A stretch of 64,000 nt of DNA from Brucella pseudintermedia (GCF_042697365.1 NZ_CP137604.1), one strand, 5' to 3'. Positions 42,918 through 52,838 are shown, counted from the first letter of the stretch. The notes: generated by a model not told the origin, from the sequence alone. Program-made: numbers and translations.

Positions 42918-45200
42918 ATGGTTAATATGAACACGGCGAATCTGACGGCGAACATGAACGGCGAGAAACCATCATCGCAAAGCGGCGAGGGGCGCAGGCT
43001 TCTGGCCCTGCCTGGCATTATCACCGTCATTTCGGCGCTTGTTACCGCTTCGATTTCCTTTGCAATTCTGATCGGCATTACCCCGATCACGCCGGACCGG
43101 ACCGTGACGCTGGCATTGGTCATCATCAATGTCGCACTGATCCTGTTCCTCATTCTGCTTATTTGTCGCGAAGTTTACCGTATCGTCATGGCCCGGCGGC
43201 TTGGAAAGGCCGCGTCGCGCCTGCATGTCCGCATCGTGGCGCTGTTTTCTCTGATCGCTGCGGTGCCCGCCATCGTGGTTGCAATCGTTGCGTCGGTCAC
43301 GCTCAACCTCGGTCTCGACCGCTGGTTCGATACCAACACGCGCGATATCGTGAACTCATCGCAGAGCCTGACCACTGCATATATCCGCGAAACTGCGCTC
43401 AACCTGCAAAGCACCTCCTATTCGATGTTGCAGGATCTGGACGCGCAGCGCACCGTTTACAGTCTCGACCGTAATTTTTTCATAGAACTAATGACGCTGC
43501 AGGCGCGTGGCCGCGGTCTGCTCGGTGCGTTTCTGGTGCGTGAAAACGGCGCTGTGGTCGTCAAAAGCGATACCGGTGTCGAGGATCGCCTGCCGCCGCC
43601 GACCGAGGATGCGCTGAAAACGGCGCCGGATGGCAAGCCCGTCATCATTCCGCCCGGCAACAGTAATTTCGTCGGCGCAATCATCAAGATGCGCGAGATA
43701 CCGGACGTCTATCTCTATACGGTCCGTGCTGTCGATTCCCAGATCCTCGACGCCATGCGCCTGATGGAAGCCAATACCAAGCGCTATCAGGAAATGGACG
43801 CCAACCGCATCCCGACGCAGATCGCCTTTGCGCTGCTCTATTTCGGCCTGACGCTTATCGTTCTGCTTTCGGCGATCTGGACCGGGATTGCCGTCGCCGA
43901 CCGGCTGGTGCGCCCGATCCGGCTGCTGATTGGTGCGTCCGACGATGTGGCGGCAGGTAACCTCGACGTTTCGGTTCCGGTGCGCACCTCCGATGGAGAC
44001 GTTGGCGCATTGTCCGGTACTTTCAACAACATGGTCGCCGAACTTAAGAGCCAGCGTAATGAACTGATTTCCGCCAAGGACCAGATTGACGAGCGCCGCC
44101 GGTTCTCCGAGGCCGTGCTTTCTGGCGTGACAGCGGGCGTTATCGGAATCGAGACGGACGGTTGCATTTCCATCCTGAACCGCTCGGCGGAACATATGTT
44201 CGGCGTCACGTCTGAAAATGCAGTCGGCAGGAACCTTACCAGCATAGCCCCGGAGATCGGTCAGGCTTTCGAGGTCGCCCGCTCGACAGGACGCGCCGTT
44301 CACCGCGAACAGGTGAGCATGACACGCGGCGGCGTGGCGCGCACCTTCAACGTGCAGGTGACGGTGGAGGATACTGAATCCGAAGATCATTCCTATGTGG
44401 TGACGGTGGACGACATTACCGATCTGGTGCAGGCGCAGCGTTCGTCTGCCTGGGCGGATGTCGCGCGCCGCATCGCGCATGAGATCAAGAACCCGCTTAC
44501 GCCGATCCAGCTTTCCGCAGAACGCATCCGTCGTCGCTACGGCAAGGTGATTACCGAGGATCGCGAGGTTTTCGACCAGTGTACGGATACGATCATTCGC
44601 CAGGTTGGCGATATCGGCCGCATGGTCGATGAATTCTCCGCCTTTGCCCGTATGCCGAAGCCGGAAATGCGACTAATGGACATGCGCGAGGCATTGCGCG
44701 AGGCGTCCTTCCTGGTCGAAGTCAGCCGCAGCGATATTCGTTTCCAGAACGATTTTGGCTCAGAAAAGCTGGTCGGCTCGTTCGACAGCCGCCTGATCGG
44801 GCAGGCATTCGGCAATGTCATCAAGAATGCCAGCGAAGCCATTGACGGACTTCCCAAGGAAGATCGCGATGGCGGGCATATCCTCATCCGTTCCTATCAG
44901 GCGGATGGGCAACTGGTTGTCGATGTGATCGACAATGGCAAGGGCCTGCCGGGCGACGACCGCCAGAAGCTGCTCGAACCTTACATGACGACGCGGGAGA
45001 AAGGCACCGGCCTTGGCCTCGCGATTGTCCGCAAGATCGTCGAGGATCATGGCGGGCATCTGGAATTGCATGACGCGCCACCGGACTTCCACGGTGGACG
45101 GGGCGCGATGATACGTATGGTCTTTCCGCAGGCGCCTGCTGCCGAAGCTGGCACCAATGCGGATAATGACGAAAAGAACATAGCTGGACAGGTGATTTGA
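42918..45200 (+). CDS. ntrY: nitrogen-regulation sensor histidine kinase NtrY
   Basis: A membrane histidine kinase of about 760 residues. Several hydrophobic helices open the protein (ITVISALVTASISFAILIGI onwards), followed by an extracytoplasmic region, a helix and HAMP (VADRLVRPIRLLIGASDDVA), a PAS domain, the H box ARRIAHEIKNPLTPIQLS (His521) and the ATPase with DNGKGLPGDDRQ and GTGLGLAIV. It phosphorylates NtrX and in Brucella senses low oxygen. The ATG at 42885 lies in a palindrome, so I prefer 42918. ntrB and ntrC, often found directly upstream, are absent here. Confidence 0.92.
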   Translation: MVNMNTANLTANMNGEKPSSQSGEGRRLLALPGIITVISALVTASISFAILIGITPITPDRTVTLALVIINVALILFLILLICREVYRIVMARRLGKAASRLHVRIVALFSLIAAVPAIVVAIVASVTLNLGLDRWFDTNTRDIVNSSQSLTTAYIRETALNLQSTSYSMLQDLDAQRTVYSLDRNFFIELMTLQARGRGLLGAFLVRENGAVVVKSDTGVEDRLPPPTEDALKTAPDGKPVIIPPGNSNFVGAIIKMREIPDVYLYTVRAVDSQILDAMRLMEANTKRYQEMDANRIPTQIAFALLYFGLTLIVLLSAIWTGIAVADRLVRPIRLLIGASDDVAAGNLDVSVPVRTSDGDVGALSGTFNNMVAELKSQRNELISAKDQIDERRRFSEAVLSGVTAGVIGIETDGCISILNRSAEHMFGVTSENAVGRNLTSIAPEIGQAFEVARSTGRAVHREQVSMTRGGVARTFNVQVTVEDTESEDHSYVVTVDDITDLVQAQRSSAWADVARRIAHEIKNPLTPIQLSAERIRRRYGKVITEDREVFDQCTDTIIRQVGDIGRMVDEFSAFARMPKPEMRLMDMREALREASFLVEVSRSDIRFQNDFGSEKLVGSFDSRLIGQAFGNVIKNASEAIDGLPKEDRDGGHILIRSYQADGQLVVDVIDNGKGLPGDDRQKLLEPYMTTREKGTGLGLAIVRKIVEDHGGHLELHDAPPDFHGGRGAMIRMVFPQAPAAEAGTNADNDEKNIAGQVI

Positions 45201-45201
45201 T

Positions 45202-46563
45202 ATGGCTGCCGATATTCTTGTAGTTGATGACGAAGCGGATATCCGGGAACTCGTGGCAGGCATTTTGAGCGATGAAGGCCACGAAACCCGCACGGCCTTC
45301 GATGCGGACAGTGCGCTCGCCGCGATCAACGATCGCGTTCCCCGGCTGGTTTTTCTGGATATATGGCTGCAGGGCAGCCGTCTGGACGGCCTTGCGCTGC
45401 TTGATGAAATCAAGAAACAGCACCCCGAACTGCCGGTCGTGATGATTTCCGGTCACGGCAATATCGAAACGGCCGTTTCCGCAATCCGTCGGGGAGCCTA
45501 TGATTTCATCGAAAAGCCGTTCAAGGCGGACCGTCTGATCCTTATTGCGGAACGGGCGCTTGAAACCTCGAAGCTGAAGCGCGAGGTTTCCAACCTGCGC
45601 AAGCGCAGCGGCGATCATCTGGAGCTTATCGGCACGTCCCTGGCGATGAACCAGCTGCGCCAGACCATCGAGCGTGTCGCGCCGACCAATAGCCGCATCA
45701 TGATTACCGGCCCATCGGGCGCCGGCAAGGAACTTGCCGCGCGCGCCATCCATGCGCAGTCGAGCCGCGCCAACGGGCCGTTTGTGACGGTCAATGCCGC
45801 GACCATCACGCCGGAGCGCATGGAGATCGAGCTTTTCGGCACCGAAATGGACGGCGGTGAGCGCAAGGTGGGCGCTCTGGAAGAAGCCCATGGCGGCATC
45901 CTCTATCTCGATGAAGTGGCCGATATGCCGCGCGAGACGCAGAACAAGATTTTGCGCGTGCTTGTCGACCAGCAGTTTGAACGCGTGGGCGGCACCAAGC
46001 GCGTGAAAGTAGACGTGCGCATCATCTCGTCCACGGCGCAGAATCTCGAAGGCATGATCGCGGAAGGCACGTTCCGCGAAGACCTGTTTCACCGTCTGTC
46101 GGTGGTGCCGGTGCAGGTGCCGCCGCTTGCGGCCCGGCGCGAGGACATTCCGTCACTTGTCGAGTATTTCATGAAGCAGATCGCCGAACAGGCGGGCATC
46201 AAGCCGCGCAAGATCGGCTCCGACGCCATGGCGGTTTTGCAGGCGCATAGCTGGCCGGGCAATCTTCGCCAGCTTCGCAACAATGTCGAACGCCTGATGA
46301 TTCTGGCGCGCGGCGACGATCCCGAAGCGCCAGTGACGGCTGATCTTCTTCCGGCTGAAATTGGTGACACGCTGCCGCGTGCGCCGACGGAATCCGACCA
46401 GCACATCATGGCGCTTCCGCTGCGCGAGGCGCGCGAGCGTTTCGAGAAGGAATATCTGATCGCCCAGATCAACCGGTTCGGCGGCAATATTTCGCGCACG
46501 GCGGAGTTTGTTGGCATGGAGCGTTCGGCGCTGCATCGCAAACTGAAATCTCTCGGCGTATGA
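45202..46563 (+). CDS. ntrX: response regulator NtrX
   Basis: A 453-residue NtrC-family regulator. The receiver domain holds the phosphorylation site Asp53 (FLDIWLQG). The AAA+ domain has Walker A GPSGAGKELAAR and Walker B GGILYLDEVADM. The GAFTGA loop needed to activate sigma-54 is replaced by EMDGGERKVG, as known for Brucella NtrX, so it should regulate without sigma-54. The Fis-type helix-turn-helix is at the C-terminus (NISRTAEFVGMERSALHRKL). Its start is one base after the ntrY stop. Confidence 0.94.
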   Translation: MAADILVVDDEADIRELVAGILSDEGHETRTAFDADSALAAINDRVPRLVFLDIWLQGSRLDGLALLDEIKKQHPELPVVMISGHGNIETAVSAIRRGAYDFIEKPFKADRLILIAERALETSKLKREVSNLRKRSGDHLELIGTSLAMNQLRQTIERVAPTNSRIMITGPSGAGKELAARAIHAQSSRANGPFVTVNAATITPERMEIELFGTEMDGGERKVGALEEAHGGILYLDEVADMPRETQNKILRVLVDQQFERVGGTKRVKVDVRIISSTAQNLEGMIAEGTFREDLFHRLSVVPVQVPPLAARREDIPSLVEYFMKQIAEQAGIKPRKIGSDAMAVLQAHSWPGNLRQLRNNVERLMILARGDDPEAPVTADLLPAEIGDTLPRAPTESDQHIMALPLREARERFEKEYLIAQINRFGGNISRTAEFVGMERSALHRKLKSLGV

Positions 46564-46594
46564 TGAAAGCAGGGTTCGGGCGCACGGAGCGGTC

Positions 46595-47971
46595 ATGCGG
46601 GTAATCGTTTGCGGAGCAGGGCAGGTCGGATACGGCATAGCCGAGCGGCTTGCCGCCGAGGAGAACGACGTCTCGGTTATCGACACATCGGCCCGCCATA
46701 TCGAGATCGTGCGCGACACGCTCGATGTCCGTGGATTTGTCGGGCACGGTTCGCAGCCGGACGTGCTCGCTGCCGCTGGCGCCGACGAAGCGGATATGAT
46801 CATTGCCGTCACATTGTCCGACGAGGTCAATATGGTGGCCTGTCAGGTGGCGCATTCGGTTTTCAACGTACCTACCAAGATCGCCCGCATCCGTGCCCAG
46901 TCTTATCTCAAGGCCGAATATCAGGATCTTTTCCTGCGCGAAAACCTGCCGATCGACGTGATCATTTCGCCCGAGCTGGAAGTGGGCGAGGTGGTCCTGC
47001 GGCGCATCGCCTTGCAGGGTGCGACGGACGTGCTGCGCTTTGCCGACGACAAGATCATCGGCCTTGCCATCGAATGTCTTGAGGAATGTCCGGTCATCAA
47101 CACGCCGCTGAAGCAGTTGACCGATCTGTTTCCCGATCTTGCGGCAACCGTCGTCGGCGTGGTGCGCAATGACAGCCTCTTTATCCCCCGTTCTTCAGAC
47201 GAATTGAATGCGGGCGATCTGGCCTATGTCGTGACGACGCGCGAGCAGGTCCGCCGCACATTGGGTCTGTTCGGGCATGAGAAGCCGGAAGCCAGCCGCA
47301 TCGTGATCGCAGGCGGCGGCAATATCGGCCTGTATGTCGCCAAGGCCATCGAGGACCGCAAATGGCATACGCGCGTCAAGATGATCGAAAGTGAGCACGA
47401 GCGCGCCTTCGCCATTGCCGATCAGTTGAAGCGTACCATGGTGCTGCACGGCAGCGCGCTCGACCAGAACCTGCTTCAGGAGGCAGATGTTCAGGATGCC
47501 GACCTGATGGTCGCGCTCACCAATCAGGATCAGGTCAATATCCTGTCGAGCATCATGGCGAAACGGCTGGGCTGCAAGTCCAACATGGCGCTGCTCAATA
47601 CGGTTGCCTATCAGGATTTCACCCATATGGTGGGGATCGACGCCTATATAAATCCGAAGGCGGTCACGATCTCGAAGATCCTCCAGCATGTCCGGCGAGG
47701 CCGCATCCGTGCGGTCTATAGCGTTTATCGCGACATGGCCGAACTGATCGAAGCCGAGGCTCTGGAAACATCCTCGCTCGTCGGCGCGCCGCTGCGCGAT
47801 CTCGACTTGCCGGAAGGCCTGCGAATCGGCGCAATCTATCGTGACGGGCAGGTCATCCGTCCGAACGGCGATGTGCGGATCAAGCCCAAGGATCGCGTCG
47901 TCATTTTCGCAACGTCCGACGCGGTAAAACACGTGGAACAGATGTTCCGTGTCAGTCTGGAGTTCTTCTGA
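46595..47971 (+). CDS. trkA: Trk potassium uptake regulatory protein TrkA
   Basis: A 458-residue cytoplasmic protein with two tandem RCK units. Each begins with a nucleotide-binding Rossmann fold: CGAGQVGYGIAERLA at residue 4 and AGGGNIGLYVAKAIE near 233, each followed by a TrkA-C domain. It gates the TrkH/TrkG potassium channel by binding NAD(H) or ATP. It lies 31 bases after ntrX in the same direction, the conserved order in Rhizobiales. Confidence 0.94.
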   Translation: MRVIVCGAGQVGYGIAERLAAEENDVSVIDTSARHIEIVRDTLDVRGFVGHGSQPDVLAAAGADEADMIIAVTLSDEVNMVACQVAHSVFNVPTKIARIRAQSYLKAEYQDLFLRENLPIDVIISPELEVGEVVLRRIALQGATDVLRFADDKIIGLAIECLEECPVINTPLKQLTDLFPDLAATVVGVVRNDSLFIPRSSDELNAGDLAYVVTTREQVRRTLGLFGHEKPEASRIVIAGGGNIGLYVAKAIEDRKWHTRVKMIESEHERAFAIADQLKRTMVLHGSALDQNLLQEADVQDADLMVALTNQDQVNILSSIMAKRLGCKSNMALLNTVAYQDFTHMVGIDAYINPKAVTISKILQHVRRGRIRAVYSVYRDMAELIEAEALETSSLVGAPLRDLDLPEGLRIGAIYRDGQVIRPNGDVRIKPKDRVVIFATSDAVKHVEQMFRVSLEFF

Positions 47972-48274
47972 TCGACAGCTCAGGGACAGCGAGGCTTCGC
48001 AGCTTTGTTTTCCTGCCGGATGCTGCGGTCGGCGTCATATTGGAAGTCCCGCTATTATCAGCCCTGCTGGAATTTGGCACGAGACTAATGAAATTGACGG
48101 TTGCACAAAGATTCCCATCCTGTTAACCGAAGCTGAATAGCGAAGCAGTTGTCTTTCCACAGCAATTGCAGTCGGGCATCGGTTTTGCACGCTCCGGTGC
48201 TTGATTTATGTGCATGCGCGTGTTCGTTTAACACATCGCGAGCTGGCTGCTGATCGATTAAAGGAATAAAAACA
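47972..48274. other. hfq promoter region
   Basis: These 303 bases hold no credible gene. They should contain the hfq promoter. A TGGCACG at 48075 resembles half of a sigma-54 site but lacks the matching TTGC. Confidence 0.5.
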
Positions 48275-48511
48275 ATGGCTGAACGATCGCAAAATCTACA
48301 AGACCTTTTTCTGAACTCTGTACGCAAGCAGAAGATTTCGCTGACGATTTTCCTTATCAATGGCGTGAAACTGACCGGCATTGTGACGTCCTTCGATAAT
48401 TTCTGCGTGCTTCTGCGTCGTGACGGTCATTCGCAGCTTGTCTACAAGCATGCGATTTCGACGATCATGCCAAGCCAGCCTGTGCAGATGTTCGAAGGCG
48501 AAGAAGCCTGA
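48275..48511 (+). CDS. hfq: RNA chaperone Hfq
   Basis: A 78-residue Sm-like protein that forms a hexameric ring and pairs small RNAs with mRNAs. Sm1 is visible as [20 protein letters not shown] and the Sm2 signature as YKHAISTI. The short tail (MFEGEEA) is typical of alphaproteobacteria. A terminator hairpin follows, so hfq can be transcribed apart from hflX. Confidence 0.98.
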
Positions 48512-48528
48512 CGCTTTCCGAATACCAT

Positions 48529-48569
48529 TGGAGCGAATTAGCCTAGGTTGTCCGCTCCAGTTTTTGTTT
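48529..48569 (+). terminator. terminator after hfq
   Basis: TGGAGCG and CGCTCCA pair around a 17-base loop, followed by GTTTTTGTTT. Confidence 0.65.
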
Positions 48570-48662
48570 CTGCTGATGATAGCCGGACATGCAATGCCTG
48601 TCCGGTTCGTCATGTTTAAACAATCCGGGGCGTCTTTCATTTGAAACAGCTTTAGCGGTGAC

Positions 48663-48682
48663 TTATCTGCATGGGCAGATAA
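48663..48682. promoter_or_regulatory. palindrome just before hflX
   Basis: TTATCTGC-ATGG-GCAGATAA is a perfect 8-bp inverted repeat ending 18 bases before the hflX ribosome binding site. It could be an operator or a leader hairpin. Confidence 0.45.
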
Positions 48683-48710
48683 AGCGCGTTTCCGCGTCCC
48701 GGAGTGAACA

Positions 48711-50129
48711 TTGTCCAAATTCAAGGATAAGAAGCCTACATCTGCCGATGCGGACAAGGGCTTTGAACTGTCAGAACCAGAACCGACAAGGGCGGCTGTT
48801 GTCGTTCCCATCCTGCCGGAGCGGTATAATACGGGTACGTCAGCGGAAGACGGGGCTCGCCCCGAATTCCAGCGCTCGAATGAAGCGCGGCTTGAGGAAG
48901 CCGTAGGGCTTGCCCGCGCAATCAGCCTCGATATCGAACATGCCGAAATCGCCATTGTTGCCAATCCTCGCCCCGCGACCCTTTTGGGCACGGGCAAGGT
49001 GGAAGCGATTGCCGAGGTTGTGAAAGAAAAGGCCATCGGGCTCGTGATCGTTGATCACGCGTTGACCCCGGTGCAGCAGCGCAATCTCGAAAAGGAATGG
49101 AACGTCAAGGTTATCGACCGTACGGGGCTTATCCTTGAAATTTTCGGCGAGCGCGCGCGCACCAAGGAAGGCGCCTTGCAGGTCGAGCTGGCGCATCTGA
49201 ACTATCAGAAGGGCCGTCTGGTCCGAAGCTGGACCCACCTTGAGCGCCAGCGCGGTGGCGGCGGCTTCCTCGGCGGTCCGGGTGAAACACAGATCGAGGC
49301 CGACCGCCGCTTGCTGCAGGAAAAGATCCTGAAGATCAAGCGCGAGCTCGAAACGGTTGTCCGCACCCGCACGCTGCACCGCCAGAAGCGACGCAAGGTG
49401 CCGCATCCGATTGTGGCGCTTGTCGGTTATACCAATGCCGGAAAGTCCACGCTTTTCAATCGCATGACAGGTGCTGAGGTGCTGGCAGAAGACATGCTCT
49501 TCGCCACGCTCGACCCGACATTGCGCCGCATTCGCCTTCCGCATGGCGAAACGGTCATCCTGTCGGATACGGTGGGTTTCATCTCGAACCTGCCGCACCA
49601 TCTGGTCGCCGCATTCCGCGCCACGCTTGAAGAGGTGGTTGAAGCCGATCTGATCCTGCACGTCCGCGACATTTCCGATCCGGACAATGCCGCGCAGGCT
49701 GAAGACGTGGAAAGCATTCTGTCGGGACTGGGCATCGAGCCTCAAGACCGAAAGCGCGTCGTCGAAATCTGGAACAAGATCGACAATCTTGACGAAAGCG
49801 GGCGTGAAGCTGCTTTGCGCCTTGCCGCAGCCGGCAGCGAGGAGGGGCGTCCTATCCCTCTCTCCGCCATTACCGGCGAAGGCGTTGACAGGTTGCTTTC
49901 GCTGATCGAAACCCGGATAGCGGGTTCGCTCGGCGCGGTCGATGTGGTGCTGTCTCCTTTCCAGCTTCATCTTCTCGACTGGATTTACCAGCATGGCAGC
50001 AATGTCGAGCGCGAGAATCTGGAAGACGGCTCCGTGCGCATCAAGGCGCGGCTTACCGAAGTGGCTCGCAAAACGCTGGACGAGAAGCGCGGCATTCGGC
50101 CTGAAAAGCCGGAGTCCGACTGGGAATAG
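48711..50129 (+). CDS. hflX: ribosome-associated GTPase HflX
   Basis: A 472-residue GTPase that splits stalled 70S ribosomes under stress. The N-terminal HflX domain includes TGKVEAIAEVVKEKAIGLVI, followed by a glycine-rich turn (RQRGGGGFLGGPGETQIEAD). The G domain has P-loop GYTNAGKSTLFNRM, G3 DTVGFISNLPHHLV and G4 NKID. The start is TTG 48711 with GGAG six bases ahead. The first 45 residues are poorly conserved, so a later start is possible. Confidence 0.92.
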   Translation: MSKFKDKKPTSADADKGFELSEPEPTRAAVVVPILPERYNTGTSAEDGARPEFQRSNEARLEEAVGLARAISLDIEHAEIAIVANPRPATLLGTGKVEAIAEVVKEKAIGLVIVDHALTPVQQRNLEKEWNVKVIDRTGLILEIFGERARTKEGALQVELAHLNYQKGRLVRSWTHLERQRGGGGFLGGPGETQIEADRRLLQEKILKIKRELETVVRTRTLHRQKRRKVPHPIVALVGYTNAGKSTLFNRMTGAEVLAEDMLFATLDPTLRRIRLPHGETVILSDTVGFISNLPHHLVAAFRATLEEVVEADLILHVRDISDPDNAAQAEDVESILSGLGIEPQDRKRVVEIWNKIDNLDESGREAALRLAAAGSEEGRPIPLSAITGEGVDRLLSLIETRIAGSLGAVDVVLSPFQLHLLDWIYQHGSNVERENLEDGSVRIKARLTEVARKTLDEKRGIRPEKPESDWE

Positions 50130-50226
50130 AGCGCCACTTGCGGAACAGGGGCGCAACGCCCTATGTATGGAACACGCACGATTCAAAAACTATTCACTTC
50201 GCCATAAATATATCCAGAGGCCCATA

Positions 50227-50856
50227 ATGAGAGATCCGATCGAAACCGTCATGAACCTCGTCCCGATGGTGGTTGAGCAGACCAACCGTGGCGAACGGGC
50301 CTATGATATTTTCTCGCGCCTTTTGAAGGAACGCATCATCTTCGTGAACGGACCGGTTGAAGACGGTATGTCGATGCTGGTATGCGCGCAGCTTCTCTTT
50401 CTCGAAGCGGAAAACCCGAAGAAAGAGATCAACATGTACATCAATTCGCCCGGCGGCGTCGTGACGTCTGGCATGGCGATCTATGATACGATGCAGTTCA
50501 TCCGCCCGCCGGTTTCCACGCTTTGCATGGGCCAGGCCGCCTCGATGGGCTCGCTGCTCCTGACGGCGGGCGCCACCGGCCAGCGTTATGCGCTGCCGAA
50601 TGCGCGCATCATGGTCCACCAGCCATCGGGCGGTTTCCAGGGGCAGGCCTCGGACATTGAGCGCCATGCGCAGGACATCATCAAGATGAAGCGCCGCCTG
50701 AATGAAATCTACGTCAAGCATACGGGCCGCGATTACGAGACGATCGAACGCACGCTCGACCGCGACCATTTCATGACCGCGCAGGAAGCGCTCGAATTCG
50801 GCCTCATCGACAAGGTGGTCGAAGCGCGCGACGTTGGCGCGGACGAATCGAAGTAA
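50227..50856 (+). CDS. clpP: ATP-dependent Clp protease proteolytic subunit
   Basis: A 209-residue serine protease. The catalytic Ser106 is in GQAASMGSLLL, His131 in RIMVHQPSGG, and the Asp in the C-terminal third (TLDRDHFMTAQEA). Fourteen subunits form a barrel that degrades proteins fed by ClpX or ClpA. I chose ATG 50227 with AGAGG about 10 bases before; the longer frame from 49942 overlaps hflX. clpX lies 400 bases downstream with its own leader. Confidence 0.97.
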   Translation: MRDPIETVMNLVPMVVEQTNRGERAYDIFSRLLKERIIFVNGPVEDGMSMLVCAQLLFLEAENPKKEINMYINSPGGVVTSGMAIYDTMQFIRPPVSTLCMGQAASMGSLLLTAGATGQRYALPNARIMVHQPSGGFQGQASDIERHAQDIIKMKRRLNEIYVKHTGRDYETIERTLDRDHFMTAQEALEFGLIDKVVEARDVGADESK

Positions 50857-50887
50857 GAGCCGGAATCTCCGGCTCGCACCTGTTTTT
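50857..50887 (+). terminator. terminator after clpP
   Basis: GAGCCGGA and TCCGGCTC pair around ATC right after the stop, followed by GCACCTGTTTTT. Confidence 0.65.
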
Positions 50888-51258
50888 AGCGCCCTTTGCC
50901 ACAAAAGGGGCCCAATTCTTGCACCTACGTGATGGTTAATGCGCCGCGTTAAGCATCTGTTGGGGTTCAGGGCGCTAAACTTGGTCAGATTATGCCGAAT
51001 CTTTGCCGGGAACTTATTTTTCATTTGTTCGGCGGTGCAGCTTCTGCAAAAGTCGCCAGATGGCTCCTTCGGTCGGGGAGCCATACGGTGACGAATCCAC
51101 TGGCCGTTGATGACAGGCCCAAAACTACAGGCAGCGCGTATCTGCTGCTGTTGTGACCGGCGGGAGGCGCGTTTCTCCTCCAGTGCTGGGTCCGAACCGG
51201 AAGAAACGATCGATCTGAACACCCAAGGTTCGTTTCGATCAATTGAAAGGAAACTGCA
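50888..51258. other. clpX leader region
   Basis: No gene is credible in these 371 bases. GGCTCC and GGAGCC (51062-51083) can form a small hairpin. The region should hold the clpX promoter, separating it from clpP. Confidence 0.5.
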
Positions 51259-52533
51259 ATGAGCAAAGTCAGCAACAGCGGCGGCGATTCCAAGAATACG
51301 CTCTATTGCTCGTTCTGCGGCAAAAGCCAGCATGAAGTGCGCAAGCTGATTGCAGGCCCGACCGTTTTCATCTGCGACGAGTGCGTCGAACTCTGCATGG
51401 ACATCATCCGCGAGGAAAACAAGTCCTCCATGGTGAAGTCCCGCGAGGGCGTGCCCACGCCGCAGGAAATCATGGCCGTCCTTGACGATTACGTCATCGG
51501 CCAGAAGGATGCCAAGCGCGTTCTGTCGGTTGCGGTACACAATCACTACAAGCGTCTCGCCCATCAGTCGAAGAACAGCGACATCGAGCTTGCGAAGTCG
51601 AACATTCTGCTCGTGGGTCCCACGGGCTGCGGCAAGACCTATCTTGCCCAGACGCTCGCCCGCATCATCGATGTGCCGTTCACCATGGCCGATGCGACGA
51701 CGCTGACGGAAGCAGGCTATGTCGGTGAAGATGTCGAGAACATCATCCTCAAGCTGCTTCAGGCTGCCGATTACAACGTGGAACGCGCACAGCGCGGCAT
51801 CGTCTATATCGACGAGGTCGACAAGATCAGCCGCAAGTCGGACAATCCGTCCATCACGCGCGACGTATCGGGCGAGGGCGTCCAGCAGGCGCTTTTGAAG
51901 ATCATGGAAGGCACCGTCGCTTCCGTGCCGCCGCAGGGTGGCCGCAAGCATCCGCAGCAGGAATTCCTGCAGGTGGACACGACGAATATCCTTTTCATCT
52001 GCGGCGGCGCTTTTGCCGGTCTGGACAAGATCATCTCCGCGCGCGGCGAAAAGACTTCCATCGGCTTCGGCGCCACCGTCAAGTCGGTCGATGAGCGCCG
52101 CATCGGCGACGTCTTCAAGGAACTGGAGCCGGAAGATCTTCTGAAATTCGGCCTTATTCCGGAATTCGTTGGCCGTCTGCCAGTGATCGCGACGCTCGAA
52201 GACCTTGATGTCGATGCACTGGTGCAGATCCTGACCGAGCCGAAGAACGCGCTCGTGAAGCAGTATCAGCGCCTGTTCGACATGGAAAATGTCGAGCTGA
52301 GCTTCCACGACGATGCCCTGCGGGCGATTGCCAACAAGGCGGTCGAGCGCAAGACGGGTGCACGCGGCCTGCGTTCGATCATGGAAAAGATCCTGCTCGA
52401 TACGATGTTCGAGCTTCCGACGCTGGAAGGCGTGCAGGAAGTGGTTATTTCCGGCGATGTGGTGGATGGCAGCGCCCGTCCGCTCTATATCTATGCCGAG
52501 CGGCAGGACGAAAAGGGTAATGTTTCCGCCTGA
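51259..52533 (+). CDS. clpX: ATP-dependent Clp protease ATP-binding subunit ClpX
   Basis: A 424-residue AAA+ unfoldase that feeds ClpP. The N-terminal zinc domain carries CSFCGKSQHEVRKLIAG and ICDECVELC. Walker A is LLVGPTGCGKTYLAQTL, Walker B is GIVYIDEVDKI, and the RKHPQQEFLQVDTTNILF segment leads to sensor 1. A pore loop and the IGF-type ClpP-binding loop (KTSIGFGATV) are present. ATG 51259 has GAAAGGA ahead. In alphaproteobacteria ClpXP degrades cell-cycle regulators such as CtrA. Confidence 0.98.
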   Translation: MSKVSNSGGDSKNTLYCSFCGKSQHEVRKLIAGPTVFICDECVELCMDIIREENKSSMVKSREGVPTPQEIMAVLDDYVIGQKDAKRVLSVAVHNHYKRLAHQSKNSDIELAKSNILLVGPTGCGKTYLAQTLARIIDVPFTMADATTLTEAGYVGEDVENIILKLLQAADYNVERAQRGIVYIDEVDKISRKSDNPSITRDVSGEGVQQALLKIMEGTVASVPPQGGRKHPQQEFLQVDTTNILFICGGAFAGLDKIISARGEKTSIGFGATVKSVDERRIGDVFKELEPEDLLKFGLIPEFVGRLPVIATLEDLDVDALVQILTEPKNALVKQYQRLFDMENVELSFHDDALRAIANKAVERKTGARGLRSIMEKILLDTMFELPTLEGVQEVVISGDVVDGSARPLYIYAERQDEKGNVSA

Positions 52534-52552
52534 GCGGCAGCATTTGCTCCAG

Positions 52553-52577
52553 AAAAGGCCGCGCAAGCGGCCTTTTT
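52553..52577 (+). terminator. terminator after clpX
   Basis: AAAAGGCCGC and GCGGCCTTTTT pair around GCAA. Confidence 0.9.
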
Positions 52578-52838
52578 CATGTGCCGAGCTTGCGTGAGGC
52601 TTGACCTGTCATTATTGCAGGGCAGCAATCTGGATACAGGCCAGGCTGGATATTGTACTAATGCGCGGCACAGCGCAGGATAGATGACGATTCTATGAAA
52701 GCCATCCCCATAAAGGCTATTGAATTGCCGGGGCCGGCTCTCCAAGTATGGACCGAAGCACATTCGTGACCTGCCTCATGACGAAAGGGGGCGCGGACGT
52801 GGCAGTCAGGTTGAAAGACCTGAGAAAGGACTTGAACT

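Noticed and set aside
48070..48095. A sigma-54 promoter before hfq
   Set aside because: TGGCACG is present, but the TTGC element at the required distance is missing.
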